Positions 47,444 through 59,100 of a stretch of DNA of 64,000 nt are shown here, in pieces. Numbering within the stretch: the first letter of the stretch is position 1; each line of letters begins with the position of its first letter. The position numbers and the translations under genes are program-made. The notes beneath the pieces are model-generated. The model had not been told where the DNA came from. It was given only the letters and a program-made list of their open reading frames with translations, and made no database searches. Source of the stretch: Prochlorococcus sp. MIT 1341 (GTDB lineage Bacteria; Cyanobacteriota; Cyanobacteriia; PCC-6307; Cyanobiaceae); assembly GCF_034092415.1 (NCBI RefSeq), contig NZ_CP139304.1, forward strand, positions 852,001 through 916,000, read 5' to 3'.

Positions 47444-49051
47444 ATGGCAAAGTCCCTTAAACGAATATCTCTAATTGTCACTCTAGGGACCCTGCTTAGC
47501 AAGGCTGGCGGATTGGCTAGACAACTTGTCATTGCAGCTGCATTTGGAGTAGGCGCTGCTTATGAAGCCTTTAATTATGCATATATTATTCCTGGCTTCC
47601 TTTTGGTAATTCTTGGAGGCATCAACGGGCCATTTCATAGCGCAATGGTTAGCGTTTTAAGCAAAAGGCCAAAAAACGAAAGCCCAAAAATACTTACTAG
47701 ATTAAACACTTTAATAAGTACGTTACTAGGCTTTTTCACTCTAATAATACTAGTTTTTGCAGATCCATTAATTCACCTTGTAGGTCCAGGTCTAAGCACT
47801 GATTTACATGAAATCGCAGTAATTCAACTGCGAATAATGTCTCCTATCACATTTCTCGCAGGCTTGATAGGGCTTGGGTTTGGGACCCTTAATGCGACTA
47901 ACCAATTTTGGATCCCCGCGATCTCACCGTTAATGTCTAGCTTGGCAATAATTGTTGGAGTAACCTTCCTTTGGATTCGACTTGGTTCGGAAATAGCGTC
48001 TAACCAATTTGCACTTCAAGGAGGGATTGTTCTTGCTTGTGCTGCATTAACAGGTGCTCTTTTGCAATGGGTAATTCAATTACCAGGATTAATTAGCCAA
48101 GGGTTTAATGCTATGAGAGTCTCCTGGGATTGGAAATATCCTGGGGTAATGGATGTCTGGAAAGTAATGGGTCCAGCTACTCTTTCTTCCGGGATGCTCC
48201 AAATAAATGTTTTTACAGACCTCTTTTTCGCATCAGGAATTATTGGAGCAGCGGCTGGATTGAGCTATGCCACATTCATAATTCAAACACCTTTAGGCTT
48301 GATTTCGAATGCATTATTAGTACCACTTTTACCAACATTTTCAAAGCTTGCAGGTACAAAAAAAATTTTTGAGCTTAAAGAAAGAGTAAGTCAAAGCCTC
48401 ATGCTATCAACTACATCAATGATTTCTCTAGGGGCTGTTTTTATTGCACTTTCCGGACCAATTGTTGCCCTAGTTTATCAACGTGGTGCATTTGATAAAG
48501 ATGCCACAACTTTAGTCGCAAGCTTACTAATTGCTTATGGAATAGGAATGCCCGTATACTTAGCGAGAGATTTACTTGTAAGAGTCTTTTATTCCCTTGA
48601 AGATGCAAAAACACCTTTGTTTTTTTCAGCAATTGGCATTGGATTAAATATTTTCTTAGATTGGATATTTGTAGGAGGACCAACTCCATGGGGAAATCAA
48701 TTTCCCTTTAATTTTGGTGCCATTGGACTAGTTCTTGCAACAGCAGGGGTAAACCTTTTTACCTGTACAGCACTAATAGTTAAATTACAAATACGGCTAA
48801 ATGGTTTACCCCTTAAAACTTGGTGTAAAAACACTCTCAAACTATTTCTATCAGGGCTTTTGTCTGGATTCTTTGCCTGGAGTCTTAAAAGTTTTGTCGC
48901 ATGGCCTGAAACAACTATTGGACTATTGCTACAAGTAATCATTTCTACGGCCACAAGTATTGTCTGTTTTGGATTAATTGGCAGCTCATTAAAAATACAA
49001 GCCGTAGAACAAATAAGGATAGAAATCAGGAATCGACTGACCCATCATTAA
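47444..49051 (+). CDS. murJ: Lipid II flippase MurJ
   Basis: A 535-residue MOP-superfamily transporter with about 14 membrane spans. It has SLIVTLGTLLSKAGGLARQL-type N-terminal sequence, LVYQRGAFDKDATTLVAS and YSLEDAKTPLFFSA. It flips lipid II to the periplasm for peptidoglycan synthesis. Its 3' end overlaps the convergent gene at 49026-49298 by 26 bp. Confidence 0.92.
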   Translation: MAKSLKRISLIVTLGTLLSKAGGLARQLVIAAAFGVGAAYEAFNYAYIIPGFLLVILGGINGPFHSAMVSVLSKRPKNESPKILTRLNTLISTLLGFFTLIILVFADPLIHLVGPGLSTDLHEIAVIQLRIMSPITFLAGLIGLGFGTLNATNQFWIPAISPLMSSLAIIVGVTFLWIRLGSEIASNQFALQGGIVLACAALTGALLQWVIQLPGLISQGFNAMRVSWDWKYPGVMDVWKVMGPATLSSGMLQINVFTDLFFASGIIGAAAGLSYATFIIQTPLGLISNALLVPLLPTFSKLAGTKKIFELKERVSQSLMLSTTSMISLGAVFIALSGPIVALVYQRGAFDKDATTLVASLLIAYGIGMPVYLARDLLVRVFYSLEDAKTPLFFSAIGIGLNIFLDWIFVGGPTPWGNQFPFNFGAIGLVLATAGVNLFTCTALIVKLQIRLNGLPLKTWCKNTLKLFLSGLLSGFFAWSLKSFVAWPETTIGLLLQVIISTATSIVCFGLIGSSLKIQAVEQIRIEIRNRLTHH

Positions 49052-49298
49052 GCTTCACATCGCGATCATCCCGAACCCGAATAGAGAACTCACACCTGTT
49101 TCCTATCAGCTTTGTGGTTTGTGTTGAGACAATGCGTGCTTCAATCCCAAACTCTTGAAAAGCAGTTTCCATTTCTTGTATTAAAGCTTTCTCTACCTGT
49201 GCTTCAGCATCAACGACTTTCCCAATGAGCCGCTCGCCCAAGCGACCTATCCGACGTCGAACGACATCTCTAGCATTGGTGACTTCAATTAAAAGCAC
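49026..49298 (-). CDS. Conserved cyanobacterial protein of unknown function
   Basis: A 90-residue protein starting at GTG 49298, with a GGAGA ribosome binding site just before it. It begins LLIEVTNARDVVRRRIGRLG and has a helix-rich middle (DAEAQVEKALIQEMETAFQE), then beta-like segments. I recall similar hypothetical proteins in other picocyanobacteria but no function. It is upstream of nothing on its strand; the DUF3181 gene lies 24 bp away in the same direction, so they may share a transcript. Confidence 0.78.
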   Translation of the reverse strand: MLLIEVTNARDVVRRRIGRLGERLIGKVVDAEAQVEKALIQEMETAFQEFGIEARIVSTQTTKLIGNRCEFSIRVRDDRDVKLNDGSVDS

Positions 49299-49322
49299 AT
49301 GTCTCCAACAATTATCTGCACC

Positions 49323-49613
49323 CTATCTAGAGAAGGGGGCAATAAGGTCAATCAAATCATGAACCTGACTTGAAGGTATTAATTCTCCTAGTGGTAGTTG
49401 GCTTTTACCGCCAGCTATGGAAACTTGTACCGAAGCGAGTGCCTTCTCAACTGCAAGCTCTGGACCATCCTCAAGACGGACCAAACACTCAATAGCCAGT
49501 GATTTTGCAACCCCTGCGTCCCCTAAATAAAGGTGCCAATTAGCAATCTGAATGTAAAGCTGATCAGCAATAGAAGCTTCCAGGTCCTTTAAATAGGCTT
49601 GGTCAATACTCAT
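49323..49613 (-). CDS. DUF3181 family protein
   Basis: A 96-residue helical protein conserved in cyanobacteria. It includes LEASIADQLYIQIANWHLYL, DAGVAKSLAIECLVRL and LIPSSQVHDLIDLI. No function is established. It lies between two other small minus-strand genes, suggesting a three-gene unit (49026-49915). Confidence 0.83.
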   Translation of the reverse strand: MSIDQAYLKDLEASIADQLYIQIANWHLYLGDAGVAKSLAIECLVRLEDGPELAVEKALASVQVSIAGGKSQLPLGELIPSSQVHDLIDLIAPFSR

Positions 49614-49654
49614 AAGAAGCCTTGTGTAGAAAATTTTTGTTACTCAGAAAAAGT

Positions 49655-49915
49655 TCAAACTGAACTTTCACTCTCATCCTTTGTCTGAACTGGACGTTGA
49701 CTAATCACCAAAGCCAAATGTCCAAAAAGAACTAAGAGCCAAAACTCACTAAACCAACTTAGATGGGGCCAGGGATGCCGAATCTGTTGCCAAAACCAAA
49801 GCCCACTGTTCAAAGCAGAGAAAGCCATGGCGTGAAGAACGAAGTTCACAATCCGAGAAAAGTGCTTATAAGTCGGATTGTTGTTGTCTGATGTGCCATA
49901 CCATTTAATAGGCAT
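49655..49915 (-). CDS. Small two-span membrane protein, conserved hypothetical
   Basis: An 86-residue protein with two hydrophobic segments (about residues 22-43 and 57-75), separated by a Trp- and His-rich turn (WFWQQIRHPWPHLSWFSEFW), and a short charged tail (QTKDESESSV). The N-terminus MPIKWYGTSDNNNPTYKHFS is soluble. I do not recognise a named family. It is probably first in the small minus-strand unit. Confidence 0.72.
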   Translation of the reverse strand: MPIKWYGTSDNNNPTYKHFSRIVNFVLHAMAFSALNSGLWFWQQIRHPWPHLSWFSEFWLLVLFGHLALVISQRPVQTKDESESSV

Positions 49916-50004
49916 TGAAAAAAACGCGTCTACTTGATTCTGGAGCTTATACCTCCATATAGTTGACGAATGTCCCCTTGATAGGTTGTTATTGAATCTT
50001 TCAT

Positions 50005-50078
50005 GCGCCTGTAGCTCAGCGGATTAGAGCATCTGACTACGGATCAGAGGGTCGGGAGTTCGAATCTCTCCAGGCGCG
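50005..50078 (+). tRNA. trnR: tRNA-Arg (anticodon ACG)
   Basis: A 74-nt cloverleaf: acceptor GCGCCTG/CAGGCGC plus discriminator G; D arm GCTC/GAGC; anticodon stem TCTGA/TCAGA around loop CTACGGA (anticodon ACG, A34 expected to become inosine); T arm GGGAG/CTCTC with loop TTCGAAT. CCA is not encoded. The 125-bp spacer to glyA has no further feature. Confidence 0.96.
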
Positions 50079-50203
50079 TTCCTTACATTTCATCAAGGGT
50101 TGACTAAAAATCAAAAAGAGCAAGCAATTGCTGAAAAAGAAGAAATATCTAGCAATAAAAAGCCTTCGCTTGAATACGATCTCATCAAGACCTTCCTAAA
50201 ATC

Positions 50204-51478
50204 ATGAACGCTGATTCACTAAAGACAATCGACTCAACTTTGGTCGAATCAGATCCGGAAATAGCATCCCTAATAGAAAAAGAACTTTTCCGACAACAGC
50301 AACACCTTGAAATGATTGCGAGCGAAAATTTTGCTTCGCGATCTGTAATGGAAGCTCAAGGCTCAGTACTTACGAACAAATACGCAGAAGGTCTGCCAAA
50401 TAAGCGCTACTACGGAGGATGTGAATATGTCGACTTGATCGAAAAATTAGCTATCGATCGGGCTAAAAAATTATTCAATGCGGATTGGGCGAATGTTCAG
50501 CCTCATAGTGGCGCCCAAGCAAACTTTGCTGTTTTTCTTGCACTACTTAAGCCAGGTGAAAAAATAATGGGTATGGACCTCTCTCATGGTGGTCATTTAA
50601 CACATGGATCGCCTGTAAACGTAAGTGGGAAATGGTTCAAAACCAGTCATTACGGAGTGGACCTTGCAAGCCAAAAGCTCAATATGGAGAAGCTTAGACA
50701 GCAAGCCTTAGAAGAAAAGCCCAGACTAATAATCTGCGGCTATTCGGCATACCCAAGGGAAATTGATTTCCAAGCTTTTCGCTCCATTGCTGATGAGATT
50801 GGTGCATACCTAGTCGCAGATATGGCTCACATTGCAGGCTTAGTTGCTGCAGGCATACATCCAAACCCTGTTCCTATATGCGATGTAGTGACAACAACCA
50901 CTCACAAGACCCTTCGGGGACCAAGAGGAGGGCTAATCCTTTGCAGAGACCAAGAATTAGGCCGAAAGCTTGACAAAGCAGTTTTCCCTGGCACACAAGG
51001 AGGACCGCTACAACACGTTATCGCCGCCAAGGCGGTAGCTTTCAAAGAAGCTTTAGAACCTGAATTTAAAGATTACAGCCAACAAGTGGTTCGTAATTCC
51101 AAGGCGTTGGCAAGGTGCCTTGAGAAGAGAAAAATCTCTGTAGTTAGCGGAGGCACCGATAACCATATTGTTTTAATTGATCTCAGAAGTATCGGGATGA
51201 CTGGAAAAGTTGCAGACAAGCTTGTTGAGGATATCAACATCACTGCGAACAAGAACACTGTTCCTTTTGACCCAGAATCACCATTCGTAACTAGTGGACT
51301 TCGCTTAGGAACAGCAGCACTAACAACAAGAGGAATGAATGAATCTGCTTTCGAAGAAGTTGGTAATTTAATTGCGGATCGACTCTTGACTCCAGACGAT
51401 GAAGAGATCAAGCAAAAATGCCTTGAAACAGTCCAGAAAATTTGCAAGCGTTTCCCGCTTTATCCCGGAAAAAAATAA
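50204..51478 (+). CDS. glyA: Serine hydroxymethyltransferase
   Basis: Interconverts serine and glycine with tetrahydrofolate, feeding one-carbon metabolism. A 424-residue PLP enzyme with [20 protein letters not shown] near the start, [14 protein letters not shown] and the PLP-lysine motif [13 protein letters not shown] (Lys near 234). Full length with ATG at 50204. Confidence 0.97.
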   Translation: MNADSLKTIDSTLVESDPEIASLIEKELFRQQQHLEMIASENFASRSVMEAQGSVLTNKYAEGLPNKRYYGGCEYVDLIEKLAIDRAKKLFNADWANVQPHSGAQANFAVFLALLKPGEKIMGMDLSHGGHLTHGSPVNVSGKWFKTSHYGVDLASQKLNMEKLRQQALEEKPRLIICGYSAYPREIDFQAFRSIADEIGAYLVADMAHIAGLVAAGIHPNPVPICDVVTTTTHKTLRGPRGGLILCRDQELGRKLDKAVFPGTQGGPLQHVIAAKAVAFKEALEPEFKDYSQQVVRNSKALARCLEKRKISVVSGGTDNHIVLIDLRSIGMTGKVADKLVEDINITANKNTVPFDPESPFVTSGLRLGTAALTTRGMNESAFEEVGNLIADRLLTPDDEEIKQKCLETVQKICKRFPLYPGKK

Positions 51479-51585
51479 AGGTTCGTATATTCAGGATTCA
51501 AATAAGAAACTTGATCCAAATGCCACACTGTCTAGGATTACTTTTTAAGGGCCAATCCCTTACCACCTAAGTCGCAAGAGCCTCA

Positions 51586-52704
51586 GTGACCTCTGAGATC
51601 AGACCTCTAATTGTAGCTTTCGCGACCTTCTTAATGGCCGCCACATTCACTGCATTTTTTGTGCCAGGAGTGAAAGCTCTTTGCTTAAGGCTCGGGTTAA
51701 TTGATTCACCAGACAAAAGGAAACAGCATCGTTCCCCCATGGTTCGACTTGGTGGAGTTGCAATGATTTTTGGATTTTGTTGTGCCCTAACTATTACTTG
51801 GCTTATAGGCGGATTCGGATTACTTCCACCTCTCAAAGATCAACTTATCTGGACAACGCTCGCTGGAGGCCTTTGTTTTTTCTTAATCGGATTAGCAGAT
51901 GACTTGTTCGCTCTCCCTCCTTTTCCTCGATTAATTGGACAAGTCTCCATCGCAATGGCCATTTGGTCCCAAGGACTCCGAATAGGGGCCATTGAGATGC
52001 CCTGGCTTGGGGAAGAAAGCTCCCTAATGGTTTTACCACCTCTTCTTAGCCTTATTTCTACTGTGATCTGGCTGGTAGGAATAACTAATGCCATCAATTG
52101 GCTTGATGGATTAGACGGTCTTGCTGCTGGAGTAGCTGGAATAGCTGCCATAGGATTGATATCAGTTAGCTTTTCCCTTCACCAGGTTGCAGCTGGTTTC
52201 CTAGCAGCAGCTCTTGCTGGATGTTGTTTAGGTTTTTTGAGACATAATTTCAACCCTGCAAGAATATTCATGGGTGATGGTGGCTCATATTTTCTAGGGT
52301 TTACCTTGGCCGCAATAAGCATTATTGGCCCTGCTAAAGGGCTTACAACGGTAAGTCTTTTACTCCCTTTATTAATCCTCTCACTACCTTTAGCAGACAT
52401 GTCAGCGGTGATAATGAGCCGACTAAGAGAAGGGCGATCCCCCTTTCATCCGGATAGAAGTCACATCCACCACCGACTCCTAAGAGCAGGATTTAGTCAT
52501 CGAAAAACAGTTCTATTACTATATGCATTTACTCAATGGCTAGGTGCACTTGCTCTTGTAGTCGCTAATGCTGAAATGAGATTTCTCTGGCTGACGGTAG
52601 CAACAGCTATTCTCATTACAGCAGTCTTATTAAGTCGCAAAGAATTGATCGATAGTCGAAAAACTAATCAACCTTTAAACACAACTTCCCCAAGAGTAAA
52701 GTAA
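51586..52704 (+). CDS. Undecaprenyl-phosphate sugar-1-phosphate transferase (WecA/MraY-like)
   Basis: A 372-residue membrane enzyme with about ten spans of the GT4 (MraY_WecA) transferase family. Motifs are LIDSPDKRKQHRSPMVRLGG, the catalytic-acid region NAINWLDGLDGLAAG, FMGDGGSYFLGF and DRSHIHHRLLRAGFSH. The His-rich last motif points to the WecA/TagO branch rather than MraY. It likely starts lipid-linked surface glycan synthesis. The start is GTG 51586. Confidence 0.9.
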   Translation: MTSEIRPLIVAFATFLMAATFTAFFVPGVKALCLRLGLIDSPDKRKQHRSPMVRLGGVAMIFGFCCALTITWLIGGFGLLPPLKDQLIWTTLAGGLCFFLIGLADDLFALPPFPRLIGQVSIAMAIWSQGLRIGAIEMPWLGEESSLMVLPPLLSLISTVIWLVGITNAINWLDGLDGLAAGVAGIAAIGLISVSFSLHQVAAGFLAAALAGCCLGFLRHNFNPARIFMGDGGSYFLGFTLAAISIIGPAKGLTTVSLLLPLLILSLPLADMSAVIMSRLREGRSPFHPDRSHIHHRLLRAGFSHRKTVLLLYAFTQWLGALALVVANAEMRFLWLTVATAILITAVLLSRKELIDSRKTNQPLNTTSPRVK

Positions 52705-52724
52705 AGAAAATCATTATTTAACAA

Positions 52725-53993
52725 ATGATTGGTGCCACCGAAAACGCGACCGAAATATTATGTATAGGAACGGAGTTACTTCTTGGAAATATATTAAACA
52801 GCAATTCCTCCTGGCTTTCTGAACAAATCGCCCTCTTGGGGCTTCCCCACTACAGGCAGTCAGTTATTGGAGACAACGAAGAACGCTTAATAGAAACAAT
52901 TAATGAAGCGTCTAGTCGTTGCCGAATTCTTATCACAACTGGTGGTCTTGGCCCAACACAAGATGACATTACATTCTCATCTCTCGCGAAGGCATTCAAT
53001 GCTAAATTGGAAGAAAATAAAAAAGTATGGGAAGAAATTAAACGAAAGGAGTTTTCAAAACATAAGGAAATTTCAACCACAAGTAGAAAGCAAGCATTTG
53101 TTCCCAAAGGCTCAGAAATAATCCCTAATAAACATGGCACAGCGCCTGGAATTATATTCACCCCAAAGGATAACTTTACAGTAATTTGCCTGCCAGGAGT
53201 TCCATATGAAATGCGTGAAATGTGGAGCACTTCAGTAACTAGATGGCTTCAAAAAAACCTAAGTTTATCTACCAAACTAGAGAGCACATTCCTTAATTTT
53301 GCAGGGATTTCAGAGCCAAAGCTTGCAGAAATTGTTGCAGACCTAATGGATCAAGAGAATCCATCTGTTGCACCTTATGCAAGTTTAGGAGATATAAAGC
53401 TTCGCATCACAGCAAGAAGTCAAACATCGGGGCAATCTCAACAACTACTATTACCTATTGAGAAAGAAATCTTATCTAGAACAGGCTCTCTTTGTTATGG
53501 AAAAGGAGAAGAAACCCTGGCTTCTGTGGCTCTACAACTTCTAAGAGTCAGAGATCAAACTCTATCGGTGGCAGAGTCTTGTACTGGGGGCAAACTCGGC
53601 GCAGCATTAACAGAGATTAAAGGTGCTTCTGAAAATTTTGTTGGCGGAATTATTGCATATTCAAATCAAACTAAGAAGGATTTACTTGGGGTTCACCATC
53701 AACTGCTTGAAAAACATGGAGCAGTATCTAAAGAAGTTGCCCTTTCAATGGCTAAAGGGTTAAAGAAAAAGATTAAGTCGGATTGGGCTATATCAATTAC
53801 TGGCATAGCTGGACCTGATGGCGGCACACAATCCAAGCCGATCGGGACAGTATTCATAGCAATCATTGGTCCTAACTGCTGCCAGGTAAGCCAAGAAAAA
53901 TTTGGGGAGCACACTGGGAGAAAAGGCATTCAAACGCTTAGCGTTGTAAGGAGCCTTGACCTATTCCGTTTAACTTTGCATTCGCAGAGCTAG
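52725..53993 (+). CDS. cinA: CinA family protein (nicotinamide-nucleotide amidase)
   Basis: A 422-residue two-domain protein. The N-terminal MoCF-like domain starts TEILCIGTELLLGNILN and has LITTGGLGPTQDD. The C-terminal CinA domain (about 265-415) has SVAESCTGGKLGAAL and SITGIAGPDGGTQSKPIGTV. It recycles NMN in pyridine-nucleotide salvage and may hydrolyse ADP-ribose. ATG at 52725, 20 bp after the transferase gene, suggests co-transcription. Confidence 0.94.
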   Translation: MIGATENATEILCIGTELLLGNILNSNSSWLSEQIALLGLPHYRQSVIGDNEERLIETINEASSRCRILITTGGLGPTQDDITFSSLAKAFNAKLEENKKVWEEIKRKEFSKHKEISTTSRKQAFVPKGSEIIPNKHGTAPGIIFTPKDNFTVICLPGVPYEMREMWSTSVTRWLQKNLSLSTKLESTFLNFAGISEPKLAEIVADLMDQENPSVAPYASLGDIKLRITARSQTSGQSQQLLLPIEKEILSRTGSLCYGKGEETLASVALQLLRVRDQTLSVAESCTGGKLGAALTEIKGASENFVGGIIAYSNQTKKDLLGVHHQLLEKHGAVSKEVALSMAKGLKKKIKSDWAISITGIAGPDGGTQSKPIGTVFIAIIGPNCCQVSQEKFGEHTGRKGIQTLSVVRSLDLFRLTLHSQS

Positions 53994-54017
53994 GGTCTTC
54001 AACATCGCCTCTGATCT

Positions 54018-55454
54018 TTGAGCTCCAACACCCTCTACGACAAGGTTTGGGATTTGCACCGAGTGGCTGAGTTACCTACTGGCCCAACTCAATTATTTAT
54101 AGGGCTTCATTTAATCCATGAGGTAACAAGTCCTCAAGCATTTTCCGCTTTAAAAGAGAAGGGATTATCAGTTTTTTGCCCTCAGAGAACAGTAGCGACT
54201 GTTGATCACATAGTCCCAACAACAAGCCAAGCACGTCCGTTCTCCGATCCCTTAGCAGAAGAAATGCTTTCTACCCTGGAAAGAAACTGCTTGGAACAAG
54301 AAATAAAATTGCATGGCTTAAACAGTGGGAACCAAGGGATTGTCCATGTAATTGCTCCTGAACTAGGTCTTAGTCAGCCTGGGATGACAATTGCTTGTGG
54401 AGATTCCCACACCTCTACTCATGGGGCTTTTGGGGCAATCGCCTTCGGCATTGGCACTAGTCAAGTAAGAGATGTCTTGGCTACTCAAAGTTTGTCAATG
54501 AACAAACTGAAAGTGCGGCGGCTTTGGATTGGTGGAAACTTACAAAAAGGCGTATATGCCAAAGACCTGATTCTTCACATCATCAAGACCTTAGGGGTCA
54601 AAGCAGGAGTCGGCTATGCCTATGAATTTGGCGGGCCGGCAATTACAGCATTATCTATGGAAGAAAGAATGACTGTTTGCAACATGGCAATAGAAGGTGG
54701 TGCGCGATGTGGCTACATCAATCCAGATTCAGTCACATTTGCTTATCTCCAGGGAAGAGTCCACTCACCCAAAGGGAATGCCTGGGAAAATGCATTGAAA
54801 TGGTGGTCCACTCTAGCCAGTGGGGCAGAGGCTATTTACGACGATGAAGTTACCTTTGACGCCACAGAAATCGCACCAACCGTGACCTGGGGCATCACAC
54901 CAGGGCAGGGAATCTCGATTGATGAATCAATCCCTACACCAGAATCACTAGGCCCAAACGAACGTGAAAGTGCTGAAGAAGCATATAAATATATGGGCCT
55001 CAAACCCGGCTCAAATATTACTGGCTTACCTATTGATGTTTGTTTTATAGGAAGCTGCACAAATGGTCGCCTTAGCGATCTAAAGGCTGCAGCAAGTATT
55101 GCCGAAGGTCAACAAGTAGCAGAAGGTGTCAAAGCATTTGTAGTTCCAGGATCTGAAGCCGTAGCAAGAGCAGCAAAAGATGAAGGGCTTAACAAACTCT
55201 TTGAAAAAGCAGGTTTTGAATGGAGAGAACCTGGGTGTTCAATGTGTTTGGCGATGAATCCAGACCGCCTTGAAGGGCGTCAAATTAGTGCAAGTTCAAG
55301 CAATAGGAACTTCAAAGGCAGACAAGGCTCCTCAACCGGTAGAACATTATTAATGAGTCCTGCAATGGTCGCAGCCGCGGCAATTACAGGGAAAGTAACA
55401 GATATTAGAACCATATTAAAAAGCAATCCAACTAAAAGCTCTTCTAATAAGTGA
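54018..55454 (+). CDS. leuC: 3-isopropylmalate dehydratase large subunit
   Basis: Leucine synthesis. A 478-residue aconitase-family protein with a 4Fe-4S cluster held by cysteines in [16 protein letters not shown] and in [11 protein letters not shown]. Other blocks are [19 protein letters not shown] and the N-terminal LYDKVWDLH. The start is TTG 54018; no ATG or GTG lies nearby in frame. The stop overlaps the leuD start. Confidence 0.97.
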   Translation: MSSNTLYDKVWDLHRVAELPTGPTQLFIGLHLIHEVTSPQAFSALKEKGLSVFCPQRTVATVDHIVPTTSQARPFSDPLAEEMLSTLERNCLEQEIKLHGLNSGNQGIVHVIAPELGLSQPGMTIACGDSHTSTHGAFGAIAFGIGTSQVRDVLATQSLSMNKLKVRRLWIGGNLQKGVYAKDLILHIIKTLGVKAGVGYAYEFGGPAITALSMEERMTVCNMAIEGGARCGYINPDSVTFAYLQGRVHSPKGNAWENALKWWSTLASGAEAIYDDEVTFDATEIAPTVTWGITPGQGISIDESIPTPESLGPNERESAEEAYKYMGLKPGSNITGLPIDVCFIGSCTNGRLSDLKAAASIAEGQQVAEGVKAFVVPGSEAVARAAKDEGLNKLFEKAGFEWREPGCSMCLAMNPDRLEGRQISASSSNRNFKGRQGSSTGRTLLMSPAMVAAAAITGKVTDIRTILKSNPTKSSSNK

Positions 55455-56089
55455 TGAGAACCAACCCTTACTTCCCAAAAGGAATAATTGAACGAGTCGA
55501 AGGACAAGCAATTTCCTTAAGAGGAGATGATATTGATACTGACCGAATAATTCCAGCTAGATACCTTAAATGCATCAGCTTTGAACATCTTGGAGAGAGT
55601 GTTTTTGCAGATGACCGTAATGAATTACAAGGGAATCATCCTTTTGACAGGAAAGAAAATAAATGCTGCTCAATTCTTATAGTAAATAAAAACTTTGGAT
55701 GTGGTTCAAGCAGAGAGCATGCACCTCAAGCTCTTATGCGATGGGGAATAAGAGCTATTATTGGAGAAAGTTTTGCTGAAATCTTCTATGGAAATTGCCT
55801 AGCGCTTGGGATCCCATGTGCAACTGGAATCACTTCAACAATAAAAAATATCCAAGAGACTACCGAGTTAGGTTCTCAAAAAGCATTAAGACTTGATCTA
55901 ACAAAAAAGAAGCTTGAATCACAAAATAAAAGCTGGGAAATAGATATCGAAGAGATGTCACGGAAAATGCTTATCCAGGGTAGTTGGGATGCAACATCAG
56001 AATTGATCAAACAATCTAAAGCTCTAAATCAGAAAATAAAAAACCTTCCTTACCTAAATAACTTCTTTATATGTCAAGAAAAATTTTAG
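55454..56089 (+). CDS. leuD: 3-isopropylmalate dehydratase small subunit
   Basis: A 211-residue partner of LeuC. Motifs are GDDIDTDRIIPARYL and NKNFGCGSSREHAPQAL. ATG 55454 overlaps the leuC stop (TGATG), with a GTG one codon earlier as an alternative. Full length. The C-terminal 40 residues are variable and basic. Confidence 0.95.
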   Translation: MRTNPYFPKGIIERVEGQAISLRGDDIDTDRIIPARYLKCISFEHLGESVFADDRNELQGNHPFDRKENKCCSILIVNKNFGCGSSREHAPQALMRWGIRAIIGESFAEIFYGNCLALGIPCATGITSTIKNIQETTELGSQKALRLDLTKKKLESQNKSWEIDIEEMSRKMLIQGSWDATSELIKQSKALNQKIKNLPYLNNFFICQEKF

Positions 56090-56119
56090 AATGAAGGTTG
56101 AGAACGAAGAATTAATTCA

Positions 56120-59100
56120 TTAAAAAATAGGTTCAGATTGTTTTTCACTTGGCAAAAATGGAACGCCAGTTCCATTAAAGTCGAAATCATTCAAGCGAAT
56201 ACGAAAACCACCTATTTTCTTATAAGGGTTAAAATATATACCAAAATCATAAGCCCTTCTTTGTAAGCGCAATTCAATATTAGAGTTAATTACATCACCA
56301 TAGTAATCTGATGCGGGGTCAATATTATATTCAAAACCAGCATTGAACAATAAAGGGCCATAAATCTGCTGAGTCAATCCAATTCCCAAAGTTCCAAGGT
56401 CAATTGCCTGATCAAATACAAATGGGCTTGAGCCTCTCTTAAACGTTACGCCTGAAGATAGCGAAATTCTAGTAAAACTAAAGGCTTTCTGATCAAATTT
56501 ACCTAAGGTTGCCGTAGGACCACCACTTATTCCAAATAGAGATTGTCTTCTGCCATCACCATATCCTGAAAGTGCAAAGTTAATGTTGCTATCAAACGTC
56601 AATCCAGGAATCATCGCCTCAGGTGAATATCTATACGCATGATTTGCATCAAGCTTGGCCGCCTTTCCTTCAAATATTTGATATTTATTTGTTAGTGAGC
56701 CAAATATATTTCCACGCCATAAATCAGAAATACTCTTTTCCCTATAATTTTCTGCCTGATAATTACCAGCACCAATTCTCAATAAATAACTATTTGTCGT
56801 ATTTTGCCAATCCCACTCGCCTTTTTTTTGAAAGAAGGTTCCAAAGGCTGAATAAATATCCGTCTCACCGAGAGAACCGTTCCAAGCCCTATACCTATAA
56901 GTACTAAATAATCTCGTATCAATTTCACCAACAACTGGAAGTTCTGTTGTTTTACTAAGAGCACCCCAATAACGACTCCCATTTACTAAGTTAGTTGTAT
57001 TGAAAGTACTTATATCTGCATTAGCTTCAAGATTCCAGTTCCAAATCTTTCCATCCAAAACTGCTTCCAGACCAAGAAGGTCTGATAAAGAAGCTGATTG
57101 GACGACTTCACTACTCTCAGAAGAGGACCCAGGTGCAATATAGCTTCGAGTTTTACCATCAACAGCTCTTTGAAAGTTAAATTGTGGCTGTAAAAACAGT
57201 TGATTGTTCTTAAATAGATTGATTGGCTTGAGATTACGTCCAATAAAAAATCCATCTCTATCATCTCTATCAATACCAAAGACCCATCTATTTTCTATCT
57301 CTTCGGCTTTCTCAAGCATATATGACCTGGCTACAGGAATTGAAAGCCTTTCCTCCAAAACAAGCTGATTACGACCTGTTTTAATACTGGTAGAGCCATC
57401 TTTTTCCTCTTTCGCAACAACATCCTCAGCATCTATTCTTGCTTGTGAAGGGGTATATGGATCATTAGTAAACCCCATACGCTCGGCTTCCCACCCCTCT
57501 GAGGTGATAAAAACCTTTGTTGCTTGAACTCGCCAGCGTTTGATTCGCCCTTTGATGAATTTAGTGTTGCCAATCTGAGTCAGCTGTGGAGGCTGAATAC
57601 CACCAAAGACATTCTTATCTTCAACGTTCCGTAAAGTGCGAGGTATCCCAATGCGTTTTTCTATAGTTAAAGAGTTATTAAGCTTTAAATCATAAATACG
57701 TTGATCAATTGAAGAAATAGCTTTTTCTCTGAGAGCCTCTTCTTGGGATCTTGTTAGGTTCACATTTGAAGACTTTGAAACCAGGTTTTTCTCTGAGCTC
57801 GTTTTCAATACTGGAGAGAAATCCTCCAGAGTAAATTCATAATCACCCTGCATCTCCTCAGAAAATTCTTCTCCAGATTGATCAGGCGAATGATCAGAAA
57901 CTTCTCTTATTTCTTGATCATTACAACCAATAGGAATAGGAGCTAAATCAGTCAAAGATTTACGTCTTTCAGGACCCCATCGATATCTAAATCCAACTAA
58001 ATAGCCATTTCCTCCACCATGAACACCATCAAAAAGTCCAAATGCACCTGATCGATGATGCAATCTGCCAACAAGAGAAAATTTGCGATTCAAGCTTGCT
58101 TCAATTTCAAAACCTAAATAATTTAATAGCTGAGATGATTTACTCCTAAAAGTATTTTCATACTGACCTGTTTGTGTGTAGTAACTAACCCCTTCAATAA
58201 CTCCAAAACTCAACCAAGGTTGCACCCACAATCTAGCACCAATGCCAACTATACCCTCGTCAAAACTATGATCTGGAAGATCTGCATAAGGTATTTCCTG
58301 ATTGAACTTACCTCCATCTTGCTTAAAAGATTCATGATGAAAGATGTCCCCTTCTAGCTCTACGGAAAAAACGCCAGAACGATATATCCTCTTCTGCAAA
58401 CCAATTCCCAAAAGATACTCTGGCCTTTTTCGCCCTTTAAAAACAAACGCCTCACCAAAACCTGAATCAACCATCTGCCCACCCCAAAGTGTTAGCGACC
58501 ATGGATGAGGTTGCCAATCAGGAGGTTTTGGCAGGCTTGGAGGACAGGCCATCCCTTGATCAGTTTTATAGGGATGATTGAGCTTGTCGAAGTTGGTTTC
58601 AACCACAAAAGATTGAGGGTCAGATATAACCTTCTCCTTATCAAGTATGCTTAACTCCCCTGATTTCTTATCCGTATCAGGATTGCTATTAATAATAATA
58701 TCCTCGTCAGTTTTCTCTAAGTTAGAGAAGTCAAACAAGACAGAGTCTAATTCTAATAGTCCATAAACATCTTCTAACTCTCCGGTTTTATTTCTGAAAT
58801 CATAAATAAATGAGCTTGCCTGAAAGTAATTCGGCCCACGTTTAAAACGAACACTCCCAAAAGCATGCAAAGTCTTGAATTCATTATCAAATTCAATCCG
58901 ATCAGCAAATAGCAAAGCTCCATTTACAAGTAGCTCTACCTTTCCCTGGGCAATAAAGAGCTTTTTCCTACTGTCATAGGTCTGTATATCAGCCTTCAGC
59001 TCTAATGACTTAGGAGGAGAAACTTTGGGGAAAACATTTTGTTTAGCCCGATCCGACACAGGCGAATCGGGCTCTGAAGGAGCTGATTGTCCATCAGGTG

